A stretch of 64,000 nucleotides of DNA from assembly GCF_024713975.1 (NCBI RefSeq), contig NC_091095.1, forward strand, positions 8,385,501 through 8,449,500, read 5' to 3'. This DNA comes from Paralichthys olivaceus. Taxonomy: Eukaryota > Chordata > Actinopteri > Pleuronectiformes > Paralichthyidae. Positions 1 through 10,145 of the stretch are shown here, one piece after another. Position 1 is the stretch's first letter, and each line of letters opens with the position of its first letter. Below the pieces are notes generated by a model. The model was given only the letters and a program-made list of their open reading frames with translations. It was not told where the DNA came from and did no database searches. A program made the translations under genes and the position numbers.

Positions 1-104
1 TCCTGCCTGTTAACGTGTGATATGTGTCAACATTAGCAGGCTCACATGCTCACAAAGACAAGGATTGTGAGTGTTATGCCTTTTCATCTGTGGATGTTTC
101 TCAG

Positions 105-2108
105 GGTCTCCATGGATGGAAATCAACATAACGCCACATTGCTGCTGAAAGTAAAAGGTACAGTGTCGGGCCTGGCCGTGGACTGGATCCACCAGCTCCT
201 CTACTGGACCGGCGTGGAGAGTGGTTCGATTAACGTCAGCCTGCTGGACGGTTCAATACAGCGTCAGCTCATCACAGGGCTGGACAAACCTTCTGCAGTG
301 GCTGTGGATCCTCTCAGAGGGTAGAGCTACACACAGATTTCCATTTTTACCTGGAACAAGGTTACGTTTTCATCTGTCAGACAGATTCCCACAAAACTTG
401 GTAGAAGGATGCAGTCTGGGTCAGAAAATCACCCATTCAGTTTTGGTGGGGGACTGCATCAGTGTGCTGATACAGAATAATTTTTCTCTCTCTTTCGACT
501 TTCACTTTCTCAACAGTTTGTTAACGGGGCCCAGATCTAGAAGTGGGCAGGGGTGGGCAATACCCACCCAAATGTCTACTCTACCCACCCAATAGTCAAC
601 TTTAGTCTATACCATTTGAATCTGCCAATCACATTTATTTCATTCTCCCCGCCTGATTGGACATAGGTTGAGGTTTCAAAAAACTATTTTCTGATTACGA
701 TTGATCTTCATTAGAATGATGTGTCATTGATTCATAAAAACACTACACAGAGGACAACCTAGCCAAAGTCTAAACCAAACCGGGCTGTTGAAGTTTTTTT
801 GTAACATATTTTAAATGAATGACATAAAAAAATATTTTCAGTGTTGTGTTTAATTACACAATTGCAATTTTTACAATATTGGAAAAAGCATGAATGCAAG
901 AAGTACAAACATAAAGAACAATTAAATGGGATGAGTCAAGAATCTTATCGCAGAACTCTGCTGCATTTTGTTTTCTCAGGTTTCTCTTCTGGGCTCAATG
1001 TGGCAGTTTCCCAAAGATTGAGAGTGCTGGCTTGGACGGCCGAGACACTGTGGCCCTAGTCACTTCCTCAATACGCTGCCCTGTTGCCCTCTCTGTAGGT
1101 ATGTTGTGATAATTATCAAAGAAAGTTTTTGTACTTGGAAACTTGGAAAATCTCTATACTCCATATGTTTTCATTTTGCAATGTATCTGAATTGATTTTG
1201 GAAAGTTTAAAGAAATTTAAAAAAGGAATGGCCTCCCCTTTAAAACAATATGTGTGAGCAGTGCTGTTTACCACATCCATTTATGTGTTCATGTGTTTTT
1301 TTCCCCCTAGATATGCCTCGTCAGCTGTTGTACTGGGCTGATCAGAGAAGCATCTCCAGAGTAAATTTTAAAGGCCGTGATCGTAAAACAGTGGTGGAAT
1401 CTAATGGTTATCTGGACCGACCCTTCGGACTGGCTGTGTTTGAGGTGAAAAAGATGTTACAGCCCTGTGGTGTACTGATGCGCCTATAAATCTTCACACT
1501 CAAAGCTGCAGTCAATTTAGAGTCTGCAATCAACCTCACCCTGATCTGCATTTATTTGAACTGTAGGAAGAAGCCTAAGAAAACCCACAATCAAATAATG
1601 CTTACTCCCTCTCTCTGTTTCAACAGGGTTTTGTATATTGGAGTGAAGAAGTCACACGCTCCATCTGCAGAGCAAACAAGCACAATGGCAGCCAACTTCA
1701 AATACTGCTGACAAATGTAGCATCACCAGGTGGTGTGGTCGTCATTCAGCCCGTCCTCCAGCCTGATGGTACGATCAAGGACATTTCTGCACATGATATG
1801 TCTCAGATTTCATGATATGTTAAGGTTTGTGTTTAGGTTTGATTAATAAAAACAGGGTGTACTTGGCCACCTCACAATCGCTGATTCATCTCAAGTGACG
1901 GCATCCTGTTGGTTCTTAGGGTCATCTGTATGTGGACGTCCTGGGACAGCGTGCCACCACGGGTGTGTGGTCGACCTGCTGTCTGAGAGTCCAGAGTTCA
2001 GCTGTGTTTTTCCAGACACTGAACAAAATTCTCATGAAACTCCTTCTATCGCTGTTCGGGCCTCGAGGTTATCTGATCCCACCTTCACTGGAGTCCTCTC
2101 TCTTATCA
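105..2108 (+). CDS. LDL receptor-family protein, partial (YWTD propeller end and EGF-like module)
   Basis: Five exons join in frame: 105-320, 980-1098, 1311-1444, 1627-1768 and 1920-2108, all with AG/GT borders and matching phases. The joined protein shows LDLR class B (YWTD) blades: LLYWTG, then FLFWAQ with PKIE and a GLDG turn, then PRQLLYWAD, then GFVYWSEE. A cysteine-bearing module follows (C-GRPGTAC-HHGC, SPEFSC, PD), which is where the EGF-like domain sits after the propeller in LDLR/VLDLR/LRP proteins. In that family the propeller releases lipoprotein or vitellogenin ligand in endosomes. The usual fifth EGF cysteine after SPEFSC is Phe here. The ligand-binding repeats lie left of the window. 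I could not find transmembrane or NPxY tail exons before the next gene at 6.4 kb. The member is not resolved; a fish-specific LRP-like receptor is possible. Confidence 0.72.
321..979. other. Intron with degenerate dispersed repeat
   Basis: Intron of the LDLR-family gene. At about 330-470 it has a weak copy of a dispersed repeat (a 'cttggtagaaggatgcag..gggtca' core) also seen at 14365-14510. The rest is AT-rich with no exon I can support. Confidence 0.4.
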
Positions 2109-2487
2109 GTAAGATTCAGTTTCCTGGGTCAAATAAAGTCTGTCTTTGAGCAGTCTTTTGATATATGTAATGACTGTTCAAACACACACTTTATTGTTTT
2201 TAACACTTCAAATCCAAGGAAGGAAATTCATTCTGCTCTCTCAGTTTAAAACTCCAAAAAGTGTACTGGACTGAGAAAATGATTTTTAGTCCATGATGAT
2301 GTTTTTTTTTTTTTAATTTTGTGCACTCTCTGGTACTCTGAATTCTTTTTTAAACACATCTCAGTCATTTTAAACTTGAAAACCAAGTTTAGTTCTTCAG
2401 AATCATGAACATGTGTCTCCTGAAAGACACAACATGTTTAAGGTGTGGGGATTTAGAGTTGATGGGGATCATTTTTATCGGGGAACT

Positions 2488-2760
2488 TTAACTTGCCAGC
2501 TCTTTCTCTAAAAGCTCATTTTTCTGGAACGGGGGCACATTAGAGATAATGACCTTTTTAGCAGGGCTGACCAGGGACAACACGGGGCTGAAAAAGCCTT
2601 GAATTACAACTCCACTCTCTAATAACTGGTTTGCTTTGTCGATGCTATCCAGAAATATTACCGCAGCGCTGTTCATTCTTGAGGCAGACTTCACACTATT
2701 GTAGCCAACAACCTCACCTACAGCCAGACTGACCTCTTCTACAGAGCAGTCCACAGCTGG
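2488..2760 (-). mobile_element. Non-LTR retrotransposon ORF1-like remnant
   Basis: An 88-codon open frame on the minus strand contains the stretch SPAKKVIISNVPPF. This resembles the segment before the zinc knuckles in gag-like ORF1 proteins of fish L1/Tx1-type LINEs. There is no reverse transcriptase frame nearby, so this is a short broken fragment. The family assignment rests on recalled similarity only. Confidence 0.4.
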
Positions 2761-2944
2761 ACACAGTTTGATGGCGTTTCAGAGTGTTAGCTTGTGGAGG
2801 CTACTAGACAAAACACAGTACTACTACTACACAAAAACACACTACTAATATAAGTAAAGAAAGAAGAGCGAAGAAAAGATAGAAAACTATTTGACACATT
2901 CTCCAAAGCACCAACCACACTCACTCCCAGCATGCACTCTGACA

Positions 2945-2981
2945 GAGAGAGAGAGAGAGACACACACACACACACACACAC
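2945..2981. repeat. (GA)n-(CA)n microsatellite
   Basis: A run of GA dinucleotides passes directly into CA dinucleotides. A simple repeat next to the retroelement remnant. Confidence 0.9.
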
Positions 2982-3773
2982 TTAACTTCAGATGAAGTTA
3001 AATTCCAGGAGCAGATTTAACACCACAGGGCTCTTGAACAAACCTGTTTATTATGTATTCTTGCTCAACCTCCTGTCATCATCGTCTCCTGCTGTTGGGA
3101 TTCTTTGCCCCACCCCACAGTGTTTGAGATGTCTGATCTCTGTGTTCATCTGTGCTTTGTCACATCTGGTTTAGTTCAGATTCTCAGGACTTCACAGCTC
3201 TGTTCCACTCTGGTTTAGTTCCTTTTTGTTCTCCAGTTTATCAAGTTTCTATTTGAATTTTTTGGAGGTTTTTGTATCTTCAGGTTTTCTTGTTGCCTGC
3301 CGGCCAGCTTTTCCACCGACTGAATGTAAGCCTACTTATTTTGATTTCATATTTCAAAATGTTTTCTAATTTCCACATTTAAGTTAAACAGGCAGAAATG
3401 ATGAACTCTGGTAATCTGGAATATTTTGTAAGATTGTTTATAGGGCTCCACATTATTGATGATGTTATGACTTGCGATAAACCCCATACATTAATTGGTC
3501 TACGCAGACACAGAAAAAAAAGAAAAGCATTATTTCCATTCCAACATTTACATTCAATTCCATTCCATGGTTTTATTGAAACGATTACACATGGCTACGG
3601 GCGCAGGAAGAAGGCACATGCACAGCTGCACTAAGTGTTTATTTTGGCTCTATTCATACGTTTGGACAGTAAAGAAGTTAGGTTTTACAGTTTTTACCGA
3701 GCGCACCGCCATACATTGACTGTTTAAAAATGATCTTTTTTTGACACAGTCTGAGTTTCACTTGTCCTATAAC

Positions 3774-3775
<2 letters not shown>

Positions 3776-3853
<78 letters not shown>

Positions 3854-3878
3854 TGTGTGTGTGTGTCTGTGTGTGTGT
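3776..3878. repeat. (GT)n microsatellite
   Basis: About 50 GT units with two single-base interruptions (GTCTGT) near the right end. Likely length-polymorphic. Confidence 0.97.
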
Positions 3879-4019
3879 GACAGAGAGAGGGGGAGATAGA
3901 GCAGGAGGATGAAAGCGTAGCTGGACGGATGATGAATGCGCTCACTGCTCTGAAGAAAGATTTAACTAATGAAGAACGTATCGATCATTATGTGAGGATC
4001 AGAGTTAATATTGTGTCAT

Positions 4020-4303
4020 TTTAAACAAATCAACATTTAAACTGTGGTCAGAGAAGTTCAGCTGAGAGAGAGAGAGAGAGCGCAGCGGAGTCAGTGTGTG
4101 CTGTGACTTTTCCCTCAGGTTCTGGGACTCATAAATAAGCTGTGTTTGTTTCTTTGTGACTTGAGGACCATTTTGAGTAAAGACCTTACCTTAAAGACAT
4201 TTTGTCAAAGTCAGGACATGATCCTCACTTTTTCAAAGGTCTGCTGGAAGACGTTTTCAAAGAAGTTTGAATTAAGTTTAGCAATTACTGTGCGATGGTT
4301 AAG
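4020..4303 (+). other. Possible untranslated first exon of the first b3gnt3 copy
   Basis: The stretch ends in a good donor (AAG|GTAAGAG at 4304) and contains TATA-like 'cataaataagc' near 4129. The first b3gnt3 coding exon opens with a clear acceptor at 6438, so an upstream leader exon must exist. This is the best candidate I see, but nothing in the sequence ties the two together. Confidence 0.2.
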
Positions 4304-4607
4304 GTAAGAGCAGTGGCGGCTGGCGAAAAATATTCTTGGTGGGTCTGTGCCGTGCCATACTCAGTTTTCTGTAACCATCCCGCTACAATTTAACACAAAC
4401 TGCAGGATACCAGTTCTTTGTGAAATAGAAGGTAATTATTTGATCAATAAACAATAACTAGAAAATCTTTTGAATGGGTGCCTTGTGCTCGTTGCCGACG
4501 ACGCTCGCACAGAGAGACGCATATTATCCAGGTTCACATGAAATCCAATTTCAGAGACACATTTTCAGCATTGAGAAAAGCTGCATTTTGATCACATGAT
4601 CCAGGAT

Positions 4608-6295
4608 AGTGACAGAGAGACTGTACCAATTTCAGAGACAGAGAGAAACCATGTTATAAGGTCTGATCACCATCCATGGGATTTTATTAAAAAAATTCAG
4701 CCTCCTTCAGGCTTCCTGGGACCATCCCGTAACTATCTGGGGTCTTTATTTTGAATGTCCAGCCTTTTTTAGGCTTCTTAGTAACATCCCGTAACTATCT
4801 GGGGATTTTATTTTGAGAATCCAACATCTTTCAGGCTTCCTGGGAACATCCTGTAACTATTTGTGTGTTTTATTTTGAAAATCCAGACTACTTCAGGCTT
4901 CCTGGTAAGGTCTTGTCATCATCTAGGACTTTTATTATGAAAAACCAGCATCTTTTAGGCTTCCTGGAAACATTCTGTAACTATTTGGGTGTTTTATTTT
5001 GAAGGTCCAGCATTTTTTAGACTTCCTAGCGACATCCTGTAACTATTTGGGGTTTTTATTTTGAAAATCCAGTGTCTTCCAGGCTTCCAGGGAACATTCT
5101 GTAACTATCACTATGACAGAGAGAGAGTGAGAAACTGTACCAGTTCAAGAGTAAGGAGAGAGACCCTGAGCCAGAGAATGAGACAGTGAGAGAGAAAGAC
5201 ATGTATAAAAGCTGCATTTTGATGTCAACATGGGGACTGTACCAATTTCAGAGAGAGAGAGAAACCATGTTGTAAGGTTGTAAGGTCTTATCACCATCCA
5301 TTTCATTTTAAAAATTCAACACCTTTCAGGCTTCCTGACAATATTCTGTAACTATCTGGGGGGGTTATTTTGAAATTCCAGCCTTTTTTAGGCTTCTTAG
5401 GAACATTCTGTAACTATTTGGGGATTTTATTTTGAAAATCCAGTGTCTTTCAGGCTTCCTGGGAACATTCTGTAATTATTTGGGCATTTTATTTTGAAAG
5501 CCCAGACTTTTTTAGGCTTCTTAGGAACATCCCTTAACTATCTTGGCATTTTATTTTGAAAATCCAGTGTTTTTTAGTCTTCCTGGAAACATTCTGTAAC
5601 TATTTGGGGGTTTTATTTTAAAAATCCAGCGTCTTTCAAGCTTCCTGGGAACATTCTGTAACTATTTGGGAGTTTTATTTTGAAAATCCACTCTTTTTCC
5701 GGCTCCCTGGGAACATCCTGTAACCATCTGGGGGTTTTATTTTGAAAAACCAGGCTCATTACTTGTTTCCTAGGAACATTCTATTATAATGGGGGGGCTT
5801 ATTTTCAAAATAAAGGGTCTGTACAGACTTCCTGGTAACATCCAGTTACTATTGGGGGGGCTTATTTTCAAAATAAAGGCTCATTACATGTTTCCTGGTA
5901 ATATCTAGTTACTATGGGGGGGACAGAGAGACTGTACCAATTTCAGAGAGACAGGGAGAAACCATGTTTTGAGGTCTTATCACCATCCATGGCATTTAAT
6001 CTTAAAAATTACTATTACTAACTATTTGTGGATTTTATTTTGAAAATCCAGACTCCGTCGGGCTTCCTGGTAAGGTCTTGTCATCATCCAGGACTTTTAT
6101 TTTGAAAAACCAGCATCTTTTAGGCTTCCTTGAAACATTCTGTAACTATTTGGGTGTTTTATTTTGAAGGTCCAGCGTTTTTTAGACTTCCTAGGGAAAT
6201 CCTGTAACTATTTGGGGGTTTTATTTTGAAAATCCAGTGTCTTTCAGGCTTCCTGGGAACATCCCGTTACTATCTGGGGGTTTTATTTTGAAAAT
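4608..6295. repeat. Minisatellite of ~62-bp units with higher-order structure
   Basis: More than twenty diverged copies of a unit of about 62 bp. The recurring core is 'aggcttcctgggaacat', then 'ctgtaactatttggg', then 'ttttattttgaaaatcca'. A separate block (ctgtaccaatttcagaga ... gaaaccatgtt) interrupts the array at about 4621, 5237 and 5932, which suggests that a larger ~0.6-0.7 kb unit was also duplicated. The array probably lies in the 5' intron of the first b3gnt3 copy. Confidence 0.88.
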
Positions 6296-6448
6296 ATTAT
6301 ACACTATTGAAGTAGTGTGACAGAAGGTGCATGTCTGATATCTTTATCATACCTAAGCAATTCATTTCTAATCAGTCATTTGAATTATTTGATGTCTGAC
6401 TGAGATGTGTTGATTAAATTTATTTTTTTTCTCTGCAGAGTTTTAAAG

Positions 6449-7588
6449 ATGAGGAAAATCAGCATCACGACATTCTTGCTGGCAGCAGCTGTTGGTCTGT
6501 TGGTCTTCCATCTCTTTAAAGAGTTTACTGACAAAAGCCCCATCTGCAGCCCCATACATGTAAGAGAGGAGGGCACTAAAATAAGAAAGTCCCCCTCAAA
6601 CAACTCCTATGTATACTCCTGGCCGAAATGCCAAACAAACATGTCTGCTGGAAATGTCGAAGACTTCAGCTCTTTTCCTCAACATTTACAAGACTTTCTC
6701 TACAATAAACACTGTCGACATTTTCCCATGATACTGGACGTTCCTGACAAATGTGATGGAGCTGAAAATTCTGCAGAAGTCTTCCTCCTCCTGGTCATTA
6801 AAAGCCCCCCTGATAACTACGAACGTCGAGAGGTACTGCGCAAAACCTGGGCTAAAGAGAGGTTGCACAATGGTGTGCAGATCAAGAGGATCTTCCTCTC
6901 AGGAGTGACGGGTTCTGGGTTTGAAAAACTAAGACAGAACAAACTTCTTGAAATGGAACAAAATGAACACAATGACATTCTTCAATGGGACTTTAGAGAC
7001 ACACACTGCAACCTCACCTTGAAGCAGGTACTCTTCCTAGAATGGATGGAAAGAAATTGTCCCCAAGCTCGCTTCTTGCTAAATGGTGATGATGATGTTT
7101 TTGCTCACACAGACAACATGGTTGAGTATCTCCAAGGCCTCAGGGACAATGATGGAAGCAAGCACCTCTTTACTGGAAATTTGGTCCAGAACTCGGGGCC
7201 CATTAGAGACCCAGGGAGCAAGTACTATGTCCCAGTACAAGTACAGGAGTCAGACTCTTATCCCTCTTTTTGTGGTGGTGGGGGCATCCTCCTGTCTGGC
7301 TATACAGCTATGGTCATATACAATATGTCCCAGTCCATCCCTTTTTTTCCTATGGATGACGTTTATTTAGCAATGTGTTTGGTCAAAGCAGGACTTAGTC
7401 CTGTTTCCCATATGGGTGTGTGGACCTCAGGAATGTACATTCCCTCTAAAAAACTAGATGAATTTGATCCTTGCTTTTATAAAGAGATGTTACTGGTGCA
7501 CAGATTCCTTCCAGCAGGCATCTATCTTATGTGGCAAAGAGTAAATGACCCCAATCTAATATGTGAACTGTCAAAGAAATCATTTTAG
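6449..7588 (+). CDS. b3gnt3: Beta-1,3-N-acetylglucosaminyltransferase 3-like, copy 1
   Basis: A 379-residue type II Golgi enzyme of family GT31. It adds GlcNAc in beta-1,3 linkage to galactose on N- and O-glycans, including core 1 extension in the case of B3GNT3. A short cytoplasmic end is followed by a hydrophobic anchor at residues ~6-22, then the catalytic domain: EVFLLLVIKS, RREVLRKTWAKE, the metal-binding DxD motif as NGDDDVF (D214-D216), GGGGILLSGY and MDDVYLAMCL. The open frame extends upstream to 6407, but that part crosses a pyrimidine tract and acceptor (ctctgcag, exon from 6439), so the ATG at 6449 (MRKIS) is the start. The coding region is one exon. Human B3GNT3 is 372 residues and also maps to 19p13.11. 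A tandem paralogue lies 5.5 kb downstream on the same strand. No broken motif is seen. Confidence 0.92.
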   Translation: MRKISITTFLLAAAVGLLVFHLFKEFTDKSPICSPIHVREEGTKIRKSPSNNSYVYSWPKCQTNMSAGNVEDFSSFPQHLQDFLYNKHCRHFPMILDVPDKCDGAENSAEVFLLLVIKSPPDNYERREVLRKTWAKERLHNGVQIKRIFLSGVTGSGFEKLRQNKLLEMEQNEHNDILQWDFRDTHCNLTLKQVLFLEWMERNCPQARFLLNGDDDVFAHTDNMVEYLQGLRDNDGSKHLFTGNLVQNSGPIRDPGSKYYVPVQVQESDSYPSFCGGGGILLSGYTAMVIYNMSQSIPFFPMDDVYLAMCLVKAGLSPVSHMGVWTSGMYIPSKKLDEFDPCFYKEMLLVHRFLPAGIYLMWQRVNDPNLICELSKKSF

Positions 7589-9290
7589 TAGCATTAATCT
7601 CACTGGTGGTGACAATACCCTGTGATCATTTGATGGCAGGTCTATGACGCAACTTCTTATGTCACTGGTAGAGGTTTCACCTAAACCAGACAGAGTACTT
7701 TTATTTGCAATGTAAAAGTTATGTTTGTATGAAACACAAGAATTATTGTCCAAAATATAGTGTAACGCTGAAACAACGTTGCCTTTGCGAACTGAAGTTG
7801 GTTCATTTTTAACTTCTTCATATACGTAATTTAACACTTTGCATCCAGCACCTACTCTCAAGAAGAATTTTTAATTTGCCTCCAAACAAAAGTGTGTGGT
7901 GCCCCCTACTGGCCAATTTTAAGATTATTTAACAAACTTGACCTCAATGTGACAGACAGCCTACACAGTGATTTATTGAACAAACTTGATATATGGCACA
8001 ATTTTCACCTGGTTCTAGCACATGTTGGAAACATGTGCTGTCCCCTACTGAGCAATTTTAGAAGAGTTTTACACACATGGTTACAATAATGTTATGAAAT
8101 TAATCTTACAAGTTTTGTCATTTGACATTAGGGCTCTTTCTTCAAGCTGTAAAGTGGCAGAACCCAAAGAATGGGACAATAATGAGTTGAGATTCATTGG
8201 AAAACTTGTGAAAACCATTCAAACATAAATTGAAAAGCTTAACTACACCCCTGATAGCAGTTATCCATAGCATAACAAGCACAGCCAGTCAGGTGACTTT
8301 AAAATTCTTATGGAGGAAGTTATGCCCATTATGTTTGTAGGTCGTCCCACAATGAATGTAAAGAGTAGAGAAGATGCAGGACAGGCCTAATCAGCAAAAC
8401 AAATATAGACCGACAGTACGGCACTGGAATGAGTGTGGATGGCCTTTTTAATAATTGTTGTCATTGTTTTATTTTTTTGTAGATGCAGTATAATCACACA
8501 TATGATAGAAAGTGGTTTCTGACACAGAATTTGTTGAAGATCCCATATTTTACCATTGTATCTGTGGGTGGGTCTCTAATGATGATTGCATCTGGGTGTG
8601 TGTTTTGTGTGTTATATATAATTTTTGTCAGTTTGGTTGGTGTGTCTGTGGGATTTTGTTTTGACTGGGGCTTGGTGTTGGTCCGCAATTCTAGGAAGGG
8701 GCGTGGTGTGGCTGCCCAACCGATTTTAAACAGCAGACCGGCGCCACCCAGCAATCAGGGGACCATAACCCTAGCATAGTGCCACACAGTGGCCGGGAGG
8801 AAGAAGAAATTCTGCATAACAAACATAAGGTGGTAATTTCAGTTATACCATTTGTACTTCATGTAATCTTTTTTGTAAACCTTTACTCCAATCTTTTGAA
8901 CAATACCTTTTACTACTGCAGTACTCCAAAAAGTCTTGAAAAATAATTGCTCAGTAACATGTGATGTTATTTAATTTTCAGCTTAAGCTCATATATGTAC
9001 AGTTTTCTTTATTTTTGTAGAACATCCTGTGTATTTATGTTTGAACAATATGTTCTACTTGCAACACTTTGCCTCGACCAAATTATGTCAAACAAATGTT
9101 AAATCTAGTTGTAAATACAAGAGAAATATAACTCAGGGTTCAGGAATAAAGCTGCCACAATGGTTACTATTAAACAGGGGTTTTGATTGTTGGTTTTTCA
9201 TTTGTTTCATTGTCAAACATTTGTAAAAATGTAATTGTATTAAAACAGTGATGGCAGCGGTGTGTTTATGTACTGTTAGAATAAATGTTT
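7589..9290 (+). other. 3' region of b3gnt3 copy 1
   Basis: Non-coding. AATAAA signals occur at 9145-9150 and 9280-9285, either of which could end the transcript. A 'gtgccccctactggcca' motif near 7900 is typical of a dispersed fish repeat. The open frame at 8483-8779 lacks any recognisable domain and lies in T/G-rich, repeat-like sequence. Confidence 0.4.
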
Positions 9291-9477
9291 GTTCGTTGTT
9301 TCAAAAGTTAAATGAGTAATTGTAAATCCTTGCAAAAATTAAAAGTAATTTAATTCATTAAAGAGAAGAAAACACATAAATCAATACATGTGTACTGTGG
9401 TGTAACATAAACTTAGAGGAGCTAATTTCCATCAGATAATCTGCTGGTTCTTCAACGAAACAGCTCGAGCATATTAT

Positions 9478-9735
9478 CACTTTTTTTTCGTAATACAACT
9501 TCTTTCCTCACTACATTACGACTTATTCTTGTAATATCCCAATTTTATTCTGGTAAAAATACAACGTCATTATCGTAACATGCCGACTTAATTCCTGTAA
9601 ATTAACGACTTCATTTTGGGAATATATTGATTTTATTGTCATAACACCCAAACTTTATCCTTGAAATATTACAACTTTATCCTCGTTACACCCGGACTTT
9701 ATCGTTGTTGTATTACGACTTAATTCTCGAAACCT
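9478..9735. repeat. Degenerate ~21-bp tandem repeat (tacgac-ttta-ttctcgtaa type)
   Basis: Roughly a dozen diverged units share 'acgactt(t/a)attc' followed by 'gtaa(t/c)a'. The period is about 20-22 bp. It lies directly upstream of the GC-rich leader of the second b3gnt3 copy. Confidence 0.7.
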
Positions 9736-9990
9736 CCCCTGTGAGTAGCCCCCAATACTCTGTTGTGGCGTTCACTGTGTCGTCATGACATCGACTCACA
9801 GTAAACACGCGCACTGTGACTGGCCTCTAGCGGCCATGCTCAAACGATCGATGCTGACGAGCTACTTGACGCAGCAGTCAGGAGGGCGGGGCGTCAGGCT
9901 GCAGGTGGATGCGCGTAGTGTCGTCACGTTTCAAGCCCCTCCCTCTCGTTACGTCGCAACCGCCAGACTCGCAGTTCGAAAACCGGCGGG

Positions 9991-9998
9991 TGACGTCA
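9991..9998. promoter_or_regulatory. Consensus cAMP response element
   Basis: A perfect palindromic TGACGTCA in the CpG-rich block. CREB/ATF proteins bind this sequence in vertebrate promoters. Use here is inferred from position only. Confidence 0.55.
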
Positions 9999-10038
9999 CG
10001 GTGGTCGCTCCATGCAACAAACTGGACGGACAGAGACA

Positions 10039-10134
10039 GAGAGACAGAGAGACAGACAGCTGAGGCCGCAGAGAGACAGAGAGACAGACAGCTGAGGCCG
10101 CAGAGAGACAGAGAGACAGACAGCTGAGGCCGCA
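10039..10134. repeat. 32-bp unit repeated three times in the leader exon
   Basis: Three exact 32-bp copies at 10039-10070, 10071-10102 and 10103-10134, each a GAGACA-rich stretch ending in 'gctgaggccgca'. They sit just before the donor site. Confidence 0.95.
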
Positions 10135-10145
10135 GCGTGAGACAG

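Larger units (their letters stand above)
9780..10145 (+). promoter_or_regulatory. CpG-rich promoter and untranslated first exon, probably of b3gnt3 copy 2
   Basis: An island of GC- and CpG-rich sequence in an AT-rich setting. It contains a CRE, then a purine-rich leader, and ends in a strong donor (GACAG|GTAAGC at 10146). The next acceptor in front of a coding exon on this strand is at 12010, before b3gnt3 copy 2, so an untranslated exon joined to that gene is the simplest reading. An unspliced role as a shared promoter cannot be excluded. Confidence 0.5.

Noticed and set aside
3724-3945. ORF of His/Thr repeats
   Set aside because: Translation of a (GT)n microsatellite.
6407-6448. Upstream extension of the b3gnt3 copy 1 frame (MLIKFIFF...)
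   Set aside because: It crosses a pyrimidine tract and acceptor (ttttttttctctgcag), so it is intronic. The same holds for 11976-12017 before copy 2.
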